Source of the DNA: Candidatus Saccharimonadota bacterium
GTDB taxonomy: Bacteria; Patescibacteriota; Saccharimonadia; Saccharimonadales; Saccharimonadaceae
Length of the DNA stretch: 52,349 bases
Direction of reading: 5' to 3'
NCBI GenBank assembly: GCA_017404515.1
Contig: JAFRCG010000003.1
Location: 1-52,349, forward strand
Position numbers and translations under genes: made by a program. The notes under the pieces were generated by a model. That model did not search any database. It was not told where the DNA came from and saw nothing but the letters and a program-made list of their open reading frames with translations. Below are positions 32,210-41,955 of the stretch, one piece after another; within the stretch, counting starts at the first letter, position 1; each line of letters opens with the position of its first letter.

Positions 32210-33157
32210 TTATTCATAGTGGGAAATGTTGTTGGTGATCATGTTCTTGATGATCTGAACAGCAGTATCCTCTAGGCCCTGCTCAGAAGCATCCTGTGAG
32301 AAGTGAGTTTCTGGAGCAGCATAGAAGTAGTTATAATCACCATAAGTGTAGAATTTTTGGCCAAAGCTCTTGCCGGTGTCTTTGTCGGAATCGCCTTCGT
32401 AAGTCTCAACTCTGGTAACGCAACCTAGAGTAGCTGTGTTCTGATCGATATCAGCAAAGGCTGGGAAATATTTAATGCCAGTCTTGTGCCCGGTAAAGCA
32501 AATTTGTGGACGATATTTTTGATCTACAGTATAGCTAACATTTTCTAGATCTTCTGGAATTTTGAAGCTGATATTCCATTCTGGAATGTAAATAGTATCT
32601 CCTACGGGATTATAAACTGGAACATCATCTGGGGATGTAATAGTAGTTCCGGTATCAGATTCTATTTTTGAAATGATGGCACCAGCAGCGGCTAAATTAT
32701 TCTGAGCGGCAGCGAGTTTTTGGGAAGTACCCATATTAGAAACTAGGCTCCAAATGCCCAAAACAATACCGATAAAGGCTAGGGCGCCAAAAACGATGGA
32801 AAGGGTCTTGAATAATTTTTCGGAATCGGTCTGAGATTTGGCTGGAGTAACAGCAGAGCCAATGGTAGTACCCTGCATATTTGGCGCGCTCATACCATCA
32901 AAATGAGTAGGCGCCAAGATTGGCGATTCTAGAGGGACGCCAGTGTTGTGAATGGATGGACCATTTTGATTGTCCAAGCTGGCAGTTTGTCCTTGCTGAT
33001 AGCCCGAAGTGGACTCTGATTGATTTGATGCAGACTGGTTGTCCATGGCTGGAGGAAGTTGTGGATCAATAGTCGAGCTATTATTACCACCATCTTGATT
33101 ATTATGCTCTGAGCGGCTGCTAGGTTGCGGAGCAAAGGGTTGCATATTATTGTCCAT
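32210..33157 (-). CDS. Single-pass membrane protein with a Gln/Ser/Pro-rich cytoplasmic domain
   Basis: The 315-residue product has a low-complexity N-terminal ~110 residues rich in Gln, Ser, Asn and Pro (for example QPSSRSEHNNQDGGNNSS), one membrane helix (about 121-143, LSIVFGALAFIGIVLGIWSL), then a short helix and an extracytoplasmic domain of ~150 residues with two cysteines (PQICFTGHKTG and TLGCVTRVE). A clear AAGGA site precedes the ATG, and TATAAT lies further upstream. Proteins of this layout are frequent in Saccharibacteria, but no function is known. Confidence 0.78.
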   Translation of the reverse strand: MDNNMQPFAPQPSSRSEHNNQDGGNNSSTIDPQLPPAMDNQSASNQSESTSGYQQGQTASLDNQNGPSIHNTGVPLESPILAPTHFDGMSAPNMQGTTIGSAVTPAKSQTDSEKLFKTLSIVFGALAFIGIVLGIWSLVSNMGTSQKLAAAQNNLAAAGAIISKIESDTGTTITSPDDVPVYNPVGDTIYIPEWNISFKIPEDLENVSYTVDQKYRPQICFTGHKTGIKYFPAFADIDQNTATLGCVTRVETYEGDSDKDTGKSFGQKFYTYGDYNYFYAAPETHFSQDASEQGLEDTAVQIIKNMITNNISHYE

Positions 33158-33231
33158 TAAAAAGTCCTTGATTACTGATTCTATTATAACATACTTAGAG
33201 AAAAAAGATAAAGATTATGGTAAACAGTAGA

Positions 33232-33564
33232 CTATTTTCTAGGCGGGGTAATATTAGCGGGGCGACCATAGTCTGGGATGATGATAGGGTGAGATTTTCC
33301 GTGGTGATCTTTTAGCGAAACGCCTAGCTGATCTGCTAAAGTATTGACCACAGCAGCACCAATACGAAGCCCCGTGAAGCTGCCTGGGCCGGACATGAAG
33401 GTAATTTCTGAAATATCGTGCCAATCTGCGTGATTTTCTGTAAGCTTTTCTCTGATAAAGGAGAAGATCTGCTCAGCGGTATCACGACCTAACTCTTGGC
33501 GATATTCATTGTCGTCTAGCTTAAGTATAGTGGTTGGAGTGGAGGTATCTAAATAAAGTTTCAT
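33232..33564 (-). CDS. tsaB: TsaB-like protein, N-terminal half only
   Basis: TsaB is the pseudo-ASKHA partner of TsaD in making t6A37 on tRNAs that read ANN codons. The family marker ITFMSGPGSFTGLRIG is present, and the first strand MKLYLDTSTPT fits. But the protein has only 110 residues, about half of normal TsaB (about 230), and the C-terminal ASKHA subdomain is absent; no fragment of it follows. The frame ends cleanly before the next gene. Its start overlaps the end of tsaE by four bases (ATGA), so the two are co-translated, as in many tsaE-tsaB operons. The truncated form may be a natural minimal TsaB that still binds TsaD by its N-domain. tsaD is not in the window. Confidence 0.82.
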   Translation of the reverse strand: MKLYLDTSTPTTILKLDDNEYRQELGRDTAEQIFSFIREKLTENHADWHDISEITFMSGPGSFTGLRIGAAVVNTLADQLGVSLKDHHGKSHPIIIPDYGRPANITPPRK

Positions 33565-34007
33565 CTGGATAGCTCCTTGATAGTACGCGTACCATCATCG
33601 TTTAGGAAAATCTGGAAGGAAAGGTGCTCTGCTGGCAAAAGATTTTTGACGGATTCTCCCCATTCTATAACGACAACCGTATTTGGACTGGCAATAGATT
33701 CAGCAAAATCTTCTACCATAAGTCCTGGATCTTCGAGACGATAAAAATCATAGTGGATAAGCTCGCCAGAATTTGGAGTGTCAAGTGAAAAAGCGTAGCG
33801 TTTAGAAATAGTGAAGCTAGGAGAAGTGACTGGTTCTTTGACACCTAGGCCGTCCGCAATACCACGAGTAAGCGTGGTTTTGCCGGCACCGACATCGCCA
33901 ATTAGCTCAATTACCACAGGCGCGGCATCCTGAGCAAGCTTCTGGTGCAGCTTGCGACCAACCTTCCGACCAAAAGAAATTAGCTCTTTTTCACTTGATA
34001 TAATCAT
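33561..34007 (-). CDS. tsaE: tRNA threonylcarbamoyladenosine biosynthesis ATPase TsaE
   Basis: TsaE is the ATPase that resets the TsaBD complex. The 148-residue product has Walker A in ELIGDVGAGKTTLTRGIADG, the switch-like TSPSFTISKRY, HYDFYRLEDP and VVVIEWGE, all hallmarks of the family. The start at 34007 is set by a leaderless promoter (TATAAT complement 34014-34019, six bases away) rather than the codon six positions upstream. tsaB follows with an ATGA overlap. Confidence 0.95.
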   Translation of the reverse strand: MIISSEKELISFGRKVGRKLHQKLAQDAAPVVIELIGDVGAGKTTLTRGIADGLGVKEPVTSPSFTISKRYAFSLDTPNSGELIHYDFYRLEDPGLMVEDFAESIASPNTVVVIEWGESVKNLLPAEHLSFQIFLNDDGTRTIKELSR

Positions 34008-34055
34008 ATATATATTATATAACAAAAAATTAGTTTAGACAAACTCATAGATAGC

Positions 34056-35684
34056 TTAGATAACACGCGAGACTTCTTCGATAGTAGTTTCGCCCTTGAG
34101 GGCGGCAATGAGGCCTTTTTGTTCCAAAGTAAGCATGCCATTTTTCTTGGCAACTTTCTCAATAGCGTTAGTATTAATATCGCTAACATCACCGCGAATA
34201 AAAGATTGGATTTCCTCGGAGACGATCAACTGCTCCATAATGACTGAGCGACCTTTGTAGCCAAATGGTATTTCTTCGGTGGCGACTGGCTGATAGAGGG
34301 TAATATTATTTAGGTCAATTCCCCGCTCGGTTAAGGCGGATTCCGGCACGCCTTCAAAAACTTTGTGAATGTATTTGAGCGTGGCCTCATCTGGCTGATA
34401 AGGTTTTTTGGCATCAGCAAGTTTTCTAACAAGGCGCTGAGCAATAACTAAGCGGACCGAACTGGAGAAAATAGGATTGGTGCCAATCATATCGATCATA
34501 CGGGAGAAAGCAGCAGAAGTAGAATTGGCATGGAAGGAGCTAAGTACTAAGTGCCCAGTGATAGAAGCCTGGATAGCAGTGCGAGCGGTATCGGCATCAC
34601 GAATCTCGCCAACCATCACTACATCTGGGTCAAGACGAAGTACGGAGCGAAGACCATCGGCAAAAGAGCCACCTTCGGTGGTGTTAATTGGGATCTGGGA
34701 AATGCCAGTGATACCATACTCGATTGGATCCTCCAGAGTGATGATTTTTCTGTCAGTGGTATTGAGGGCATTGATGATGGAATAGAGCGTGGTTGATTTA
34801 CCAGAGCCGGTAGGACCAACCATCAAGACTAGCCCGCGAGGATGCGATATGACCTCGTTGATTTCTGCGCGCTCTTCTTGACCAAGGCCGAGAAGATCAA
34901 GATTGAGTAAAGTTTCGTCAAAATTGAAGAGACGGAGGACGGCATCTTGGCCATACATAGTAGGAATCATTTCGACACGGATATTGAGCAGGTGGGTGCT
35001 GCCGTCCCTATGAATATCCATTTGCATATGCCCGGATTGTGGGGTGGTAGCAGCCATAGATATATTAGCACGACTAGAAAGTTCGCCCATGAAAATCCTA
35101 TAGCGGTCTCGATTGATAGTAGCAACTGGATGAAGCAAGCCATCTACGCGCATACGAATGCGTATCTCTTCGCGCAAGTTTTCGATATGAATATCGGATG
35201 CGCCAAGTTTGTCAGCTTGATTTAGTAAATAGTCAAAAACTTTATCAGTAGAGACTTCGTTTAGAACGCGGCTAACTGCGGCAAGTGTTTCTGAATCGCC
35301 TTCGCCGGCAATTGTAATGTCATCATAGTGTGTCTCTTGTGGCGGATCATAACGCAAAATAAAAACTTTGTAAGCAGAATCAGTAATGAGGAAGAAGTCA
35401 GCGCGCTCGCCCTTGACGCCATATTCTTTGCGCAGCTTTTCGATAGTGCTTCTAGGTGTTTGGCTAGTCACCATAAACTGGAAATGGTCGCTCTCATTGC
35501 CTTTTTGTAGTGGCAAGATAAAATCTTGGTGCATCTGCTCTTTGGTGAGTAGACCATGGACTAGTGGAATGTCGTTTTCAAATTTGCGAGTATCAAGATA
35601 TGGCAAGCCCAAAATTTTGGCACGAGCTGCAGTAGCCTGCTCCTCGTTTTCGCGACGCTTTGCCTGTATCTCTTGCTCGTCCAT
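34056..35684 (-). CDS. pilB: Type IV pilus assembly ATPase PilB/GspE
   Basis: This cytosolic hexameric ATPase powers pilus extension or pseudopilus secretion. The 542-residue protein has a short N-terminal MshEN-like region, Walker A GPTGSGKST at 290-298, the Asp box LEDPIEYG, and Walker B with the His box (LDPDVVMVGEIRD, then GHLVLSSFHANS). The tetracysteine zinc motif between His box and C-terminus, common in PilB, is missing. It serves pilins encoded elsewhere, probably including those at 46223-50200. TATAAT lies upstream, with a leader of about 35 bases. A separate pilT is not visible here. Confidence 0.94.
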   Translation of the reverse strand: MDEQEIQAKRRENEEQATAARAKILGLPYLDTRKFENDIPLVHGLLTKEQMHQDFILPLQKGNESDHFQFMVTSQTPRSTIEKLRKEYGVKGERADFFLITDSAYKVFILRYDPPQETHYDDITIAGEGDSETLAAVSRVLNEVSTDKVFDYLLNQADKLGASDIHIENLREEIRIRMRVDGLLHPVATINRDRYRIFMGELSSRANISMAATTPQSGHMQMDIHRDGSTHLLNIRVEMIPTMYGQDAVLRLFNFDETLLNLDLLGLGQEERAEINEVISHPRGLVLMVGPTGSGKSTTLYSIINALNTTDRKIITLEDPIEYGITGISQIPINTTEGGSFADGLRSVLRLDPDVVMVGEIRDADTARTAIQASITGHLVLSSFHANSTSAAFSRMIDMIGTNPIFSSSVRLVIAQRLVRKLADAKKPYQPDEATLKYIHKVFEGVPESALTERGIDLNNITLYQPVATEEIPFGYKGRSVIMEQLIVSEEIQSFIRGDVSDINTNAIEKVAKKNGMLTLEQKGLIAALKGETTIEEVSRVI

Positions 35685-35727
35685 TGATGCCCTTATATTT
35701 TCCCTTGTTGGTAATTATACCATAAGG

Positions 35728-35817
35728 CTAATCATTGTGCTTGCGTTTTTCGCTGTGTTTGTGATTGTTGTTGCGATTCAATTTGGCAATACGAATTTTT
35801 GATGATTTTTTGGCCAT
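35728..35817 (-). CDS. 29-residue basic microprotein
   Basis: A short ORF with a strong AAAGGAG site begins at 35817 and ends at 35728 (TAG). The product is MAKKSSKIRIAKLNRN followed by a stretch rich in Asn, His and Lys. It is strongly basic, which fits an RNA- or ribosome-bound peptide such as the small ribosomal protein families (bTHX, L36-like), though it lacks their zinc cysteines and I cannot name it. It lies between pilB and the TetR gene, and the interval has no other gene. Conservation of the frame in related genomes would be decisive. Confidence 0.6.
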   Translation of the reverse strand: MAKKSSKIRIAKLNRNNNHKHSEKRKHND

Positions 35818-35861
35818 AATTTCTCCTTTGGTATATTATATCACCTTTAGAGGTTATTTGA

Positions 35862-35873
35862 TATAATTTTGGC
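35862..35873 (+). promoter_or_regulatory. Leaderless promoter of the TetR-family gene
   Basis: TATAAT at 35862-35867, six bases before the ATG at 35874, with no ribosome site. Confidence 0.75.
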
Positions 35874-36464
35874 ATGAGAAAAAGGGTGAAGAACTTAAAC
35901 GACAGGCGATATCTAAAAACACAAAAAGCAATTGATAAAGCAACAAGGAAATTTATACGAGATGGGCATATCGCCGGGATAAAAGTGGCGGAAGTTAGCA
36001 AAGAAGCAAAAATTTACACATCAACATTTTACGAGCATCATCTAGACATGGACGAGGTGATTACGCAGATGGACGAGAGAATGGCGGCAGGACTAGCAAA
36101 AATAGTATCAGAAATGGAGGGGACAGATTACAGCTTGCGGATATTGTATTCTAAAATGTTATTTTATATTCATAAAAACAAGGATTACTACGGAATTGTA
36201 GTAAAACAAAAAGTAGCAGCACCACTGATATTGATAACTGAAGTGGCGAAACCAAAAATTTTGAAAGTATGGAAAAAGGAAAGCCGCGTGAAACTAAGCG
36301 ATGATGATTTGGAAAAAATTTTGACGATTTTGGAGTGGGAAAATTGTGGAGTGGTTTGGTGGTGGGGAGAAAAATATAAATTTGCCGACAAAAAAATTGG
36401 CAGTATAGCCAAGCGAATGACTATACTGACCAATAAAGTGTATCGTGAGCTGAAGTGGTGGTAG
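35874..36464 (+). CDS. TetR/AcrR-family transcription regulator
   Basis: The N-terminal ~60 residues show the TetR helix-turn-helix: LKTQKAIDKATRKFIRDG, then IKVAEVSKEAKIYTSTFYEHH, which matches the 'A-E-A-GVS-GT-Y-HF' pattern. The C-terminal ligand-binding part (about residues 70-196) has no recognisable specificity. The protein is rich in Trp near the end (GVVWWWGEK, LKWW). The start is leaderless. It converges with dnaK, with a single base between the stop codons, so it does not regulate an obvious neighbour; a target is not evident. Confidence 0.8.
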   Translation: MRKRVKNLNDRRYLKTQKAIDKATRKFIRDGHIAGIKVAEVSKEAKIYTSTFYEHHLDMDEVITQMDERMAAGLAKIVSEMEGTDYSLRILYSKMLFYIHKNKDYYGIVVKQKVAAPLILITEVAKPKILKVWKKESRVKLSDDDLEKILTILEWENCGVVWWWGEKYKFADKKIGSIAKRMTILTNKVYRELKWW

Positions 36465-36465
36465 A

Positions 36466-38367
<1,902 letters not shown>

Positions 38368-38381
38368 ATTGTTGATCCTTT

Positions 38382-38408
38382 CTAGCACTCTACATATGAG
38401 ACTGCTAA
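38382..38408 (-). promoter_or_regulatory. Second, imperfect CIRCE in the dnaK leader
   Basis: On the plus strand CTAGCACTC (38382-38390), nine bases, GACTGCTAA (38400-38408). It differs from the perfect repeat in two positions and lies about 15 bases before the start codon, after the -10 box, so HrcA bound here would block elongation. Confidence 0.6.
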
Positions 38409-38419
38409 TTTATACTCCT

Positions 38420-38457
38420 ATTGTAGCAAATTAGCACTCTAGTGTCAAGAGTGCTAA
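38420..38457 (-). promoter_or_regulatory. dnaK promoter with perfect CIRCE
   Basis: CIRCE TTAGCACTC-N9-GAGTGCTAA at 38431-38457. On the minus strand the -35 TTGACA (38443-38448) lies in the CIRCE spacer, followed by 17 bases and TACAAT (38420-38425). HrcA binding occludes the -35 box. Confidence 0.96.
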
Positions 38458-38518
38458 AACAGGGGTGGCCGACAAAAAGCTATGTTATTTGCTGGAATTT
38501 TCTAAGATTTTTGGAGTT

Positions 38519-39106
38519 TTAGGACTTTTTCTGAACACGGCGTTTTACAGGGAAGGCGAGAACAGTACCAACAACGCCACCGATAAGAGCAACAATAATG
38601 TCCCACATGGTATCATCTAGTCCGGTGGTTATGAGCTCTTGCATGTGCTGACCGGCGATCTGGTCACAAGTAAATTCAAAACATTCCCAAGCGGCGGCGG
38701 TAAAGGCTACGAAACAGATGGAGAAAAGAGCTTTGAACCAAAGTTCACCTGATTTTTGAGAAGTCTGGTCAATAATTTCCCGAGCACAGAAAGCGGCCAA
38801 TAAACCAGAGGCGCAGTGGACGATTTTGTCGAATGGATAGACGATTGAATAGACATTGAAGTCGATGCCAAGCACCATGGCAGGAATTAAAAATAATAGA
38901 TAGGCAATCTCTAGACGATTAGAGATTTTGAGACCAAAGATGCGCAAGAAATCCATCACAAAAGGCAGGGCGATGGTGGCAAGATAACTCCAAATTTTGG
39001 TGAAATTACTATCTGGGATAAAATGAAGAACAACTAGAACTACGCCGGATAATACAATACCGTATTTGAGGATATTTTTGATGGTTTTAATAGTAGACTT
39101 TTCCAT
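38519..39106 (-). CDS. DUF2238/YjdF-like membrane protein
   Basis: The 195-residue protein has about six membrane helices. Diagnostic stretches are YPFDKIVHCASGLLAAF, AAAWECFEFTCDQIAG and LDDTMWDIIVALIGGVVG, which match the DUF2238 (YjdF) pattern of conserved Asp, His, Glu and the terminal D-T-x-W-D motif. The function of this family is unknown; the polar residues inside helices suggest a transport or enzyme site. The start at 39106 is the Met after a TATAAT-rich stretch. It is the last gene downstream of the Clp-like ATPase on the minus strand, with a 49-base gap. Confidence 0.78.
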   Translation of the reverse strand: MEKSTIKTIKNILKYGIVLSGVVLVVLHFIPDSNFTKIWSYLATIALPFVMDFLRIFGLKISNRLEIAYLLFLIPAMVLGIDFNVYSIVYPFDKIVHCASGLLAAFCAREIIDQTSQKSGELWFKALFSICFVAFTAAAWECFEFTCDQIAGQHMQELITTGLDDTMWDIIVALIGGVVGTVLAFPVKRRVQKKS

Positions 39107-39155
39107 ATATATTATATTAACATATTTCAAGGATTTTCCCGGTATTTTTGTGGGC

Positions 39156-41558
39156 CTAGGATAGCTCGCGTTCAATCATTTCGCGAGTGATATTGATATT
39201 GGCGCCAGAGGAAGCTTCGCCGGTCAGAACGCGCTTGGCTACTAAATTTTCTACAGTTTGCTGGACAATGCGTTTCATAGGGCGGGCACCGAGTTGAGGA
39301 TCGTAGCCTTTTTCTACGAGATATTGCTTAGCAGAATCGTCCAAGGTAACAGCAATTTTTTGTGGGGCTAGAGTCTTGTTAGTGCCGGCGATAATGAGGT
39401 CGACAACCTTGAGACAATCGTCAGGAGAAAGTGGCTTAAATAGACAAATTTCGTCGAAACGGTTGAGAAATTCTGGCTTGAAAACATTGGTAGAGAGTAG
39501 CCAGTTCATAAATTCGTCTTTGACGGAGCTGAGCTCGACGCGATTTTTGACATATTCACGAATTTTGTCGGCGCCAGCATTACTAGTAGCGATGACAATG
39601 GTATCCCGGAAAGATACTTCTTTGTTTTTGGCGTCGCGCAAAATACCTTCGTCTAGAAGCTGAAGAAGGGTAGTTAGAACCTGCGGATGGGCTTTTTCGA
39701 TCTCGTCTAATAACACTACGGAGAAAGGCTGTTTCATAACCTGAGCAGTAAGGCTGAGCTCATCAGAGGCGGCATCGGCAATTAGACGAGAAACATCACT
39801 AGCTTCAACAAATTCGTTAAGATCTAGGCGGATGATTTGGTTCTCGCCGTTGAAATATACTTCGGAAAGAGCTTTGGCAAGCTCAGTTTTACCGACACCG
39901 GTAGGACCAAGGAAAAGGAAGGTACCAATAGGGCGATTTTCATTACGGACACCAGCGGCGGCGCGACGAAGGGCGTCAGATACAGTCTTGACGGCTAGCT
40001 CTTGATCAATCATGCGTTTATGAATGAGCTCTTCTAGATTTAGAAGTTTGGATTTGTCAGAATCATCCTCAGCTAGTTGAACCTTGACGCCTTCGGTTTT
40101 TTCGACAGCTCTACCAACGCTGGCGGCAGTAACTAGCATGTTTTCGGCATAAGCACCGGCAGCATCAAGCAAAGCTAGAGCGCGGCCTGGCATCTCTAAG
40201 TCATGAACATAGCGCTCGCTCAAGCGGTAGGCTTCTTTGAGAGCCCAAATAGTATAAGAAACATGATGTTGATATTCCAAAATTGGCACCTGATCTTGCA
40301 AAACTTTCATAGTTTCCTGCTGGTTAGCAGGGGTGACCATGATCTTGTTGAGGGCATTAGCAAGTGGAGCCTTTCTAGCGGAAATTTCCAAAAATTTTTG
40401 ACGATCCATAGTGAGGATAATGCGAAGTTTGCCGGCTTCTAGAATTGGCAGTAGCACATTAGTAATATCAACTGACCCGACACCATCTTCAAAGAAAAGT
40501 TCGGCGTTTTCTAGCCAAATAATGATGTTTTTGGCATTATACGCTTCACCAAGAACATGCATGACTAAGCCTTCAATTTCTCCGCGCTCGGTGGCAGAAC
40601 TAATCAAAGCGGCAGCATCAAGTTTGAAGATTTGGCGGAAACGGAGACTAGCAGGAAGACCACTATCTGCATCTAGAAGTTGCTCGGCAAAAGCAGTAAC
40701 AATAGTGGAACGACCACTACCATCGGGACCAATAAGTGCGACATTTTGACGGCTGCCGCTGGTGAAAATTTGAGTCATTTTGGCAAGAATTTCTTTGTGG
40801 GCGGCTAACTGAATCTGAGTTTTCATGGCACCTTCACGTAGGCTGGAAATATTGACGCCAAAACGCTGCAGAGTAGGAATATAGCCAAAGCTCAAATCCC
40901 TGGCAATGCCACCACTATGACGGCGTTGTTTGACACTTTTAACTAGGCCGTTGAGATAGTTGAACCAGACGATTCCATCTAGCAAATCGACCATCTCTAG
41001 TTTCATTTGGCGTAAAATAATCTCGTTGTTAGGGTGACAGGCGATAATAGAAACGGCCAAAACTGCACCGTGGATTTCTTTGGAATCAGTGCCCTGTTTA
41101 ATCTTGATGGCGGCTTCAAAGATAGGTGAAACGGAATTAGGAAGGTCCCTGGCGATATTCTGGAGTAACTTGCTGGAAATACCATAACGGACATAGAGAA
41201 AGCGGCCGCTATTGGTTTTTTCAATGACAGTAGCAATGTCTAGTGGCGTAGGATTAGCTGGCAAAGCCGCTAATACATCATTTGACAAGGTATCGTCTAG
41301 GCTATCGGTCTTGCCGACTGGCACGGTGATAAGCTCACATTTGGTCCAGATAATGAACATGAAAGTAATGATAGCGACGGCAAAACATAGCCAGCACAGC
41401 GCACTGTGGGCGATGAGTAGATAAATTCCGCCGGCCAAGCCGAGGAAAGTTATGACGAACAAGAAAAATAGTACAGGTTTTTTGCCGAGTTTTTTACCGA
41501 GGCGTGTTTCCCTGGCACGGAGAGAATAGTGGTTGAAGCTAAGAACGGTCTGACTCAT
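39156..41558 (-). CDS. Membrane-anchored Clp-type AAA+ ATPase, divergent
   Basis: The start at 41558 follows an AGGAG site and gives an ATGA overlap with the gene upstream. The 800-residue protein has two membrane helices at about residues 29-50 and 52-71, a helical part (95-200) resembling a Clp N-domain, then two AAA+ modules. D1 has a variant Walker A GPDGSGRST (277-285) and a degenerate Walker B IIIWLENAELFF (DE replaced by EN), so it may not hydrolyse ATP. D2 is well kept: GPTGVGKTE (551-559), SVVLLDEIEKAHP (613-625) and GYDPQLGARPMKRIV. The D2 pore-loop sequence GYVGY of ClpB/ClpC is missing (VSRLIADAASDELS instead), and no IGF/VGF-type ClpP-docking tripeptide is seen. A role in the membrane, independent of ClpP, is inferred. 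Confidence 0.88.
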   Translation of the reverse strand: MSQTVLSFNHYSLRARETRLGKKLGKKPVLFFLFVITFLGLAGGIYLLIAHSALCWLCFAVAIITFMFIIWTKCELITVPVGKTDSLDDTLSNDVLAALPANPTPLDIATVIEKTNSGRFLYVRYGISSKLLQNIARDLPNSVSPIFEAAIKIKQGTDSKEIHGAVLAVSIIACHPNNEIILRQMKLEMVDLLDGIVWFNYLNGLVKSVKQRRHSGGIARDLSFGYIPTLQRFGVNISSLREGAMKTQIQLAAHKEILAKMTQIFTSGSRQNVALIGPDGSGRSTIVTAFAEQLLDADSGLPASLRFRQIFKLDAAALISSATERGEIEGLVMHVLGEAYNAKNIIIWLENAELFFEDGVGSVDITNVLLPILEAGKLRIILTMDRQKFLEISARKAPLANALNKIMVTPANQQETMKVLQDQVPILEYQHHVSYTIWALKEAYRLSERYVHDLEMPGRALALLDAAGAYAENMLVTAASVGRAVEKTEGVKVQLAEDDSDKSKLLNLEELIHKRMIDQELAVKTVSDALRRAAAGVRNENRPIGTFLFLGPTGVGKTELAKALSEVYFNGENQIIRLDLNEFVEASDVSRLIADAASDELSLTAQVMKQPFSVVLLDEIEKAHPQVLTTLLQLLDEGILRDAKNKEVSFRDTIVIATSNAGADKIREYVKNRVELSSVKDEFMNWLLSTNVFKPEFLNRFDEICLFKPLSPDDCLKVVDLIIAGTNKTLAPQKIAVTLDDSAKQYLVEKGYDPQLGARPMKRIVQQTVENLVAKRVLTGEASSGANINITREMIERELS

Positions 41559-41923
41559 AAATGCACTCCTGTGATTGTTAGGACGATACAGACAACTGGT
41601 AAAAATGGAATAACTGGCCAAATAACGATGAAAAGAACACCCAAAATAGCTTCAAGAATAATAGCAAGGCCACCGAAAATAATAATAAAGAGCCGCGTGA
41701 CAGTGCCAACTAGTCTAGAAATGAGGCGGTCAAAAAAGGCATTAAGACGATTACCTTCGTCTGAAGTATTGGCAGAGATTTGACGATACGGAGCAAAAAG
41801 TGTACGGAAAAGTTGGCCGATGGAGAAAAAATCTAGAGAATCGGACAATTTGTGTTTCAGACCGGTGGAGACTACCCGCCAGCCACGGAGATACCACCAT
41901 TCGATTAGGTCGACTGCAAACAT
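41555..41923 (-). CDS. Small membrane protein, partner of the Clp-like ATPase
   Basis: The 122-residue protein has a soluble N-terminal part with aromatic-rich WWYLRGWRVV and the motif FFSIGQLFRTLFAPYRQIS, then two membrane segments (about residues 75-115). Proteins with the 'LFAPYR' motif are common in CPR genomes, but their function is unknown to me. The start is leaderless (TATAAT complement 41930-41935, six bases away). The stop overlaps the Clp-like start (ATGA at 41555-41558), so the two are translationally coupled and probably form one complex. Confidence 0.8.
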   Translation of the reverse strand: MFAVDLIEWWYLRGWRVVSTGLKHKLSDSLDFFSIGQLFRTLFAPYRQISANTSDEGNRLNAFFDRLISRLVGTVTRLFIIIFGGLAIILEAILGVLFIVIWPVIPFLPVVCIVLTITGVHL

Positions 41924-41955
41924 ATATCTATTATATATCTTATAGCTAAATTGCG

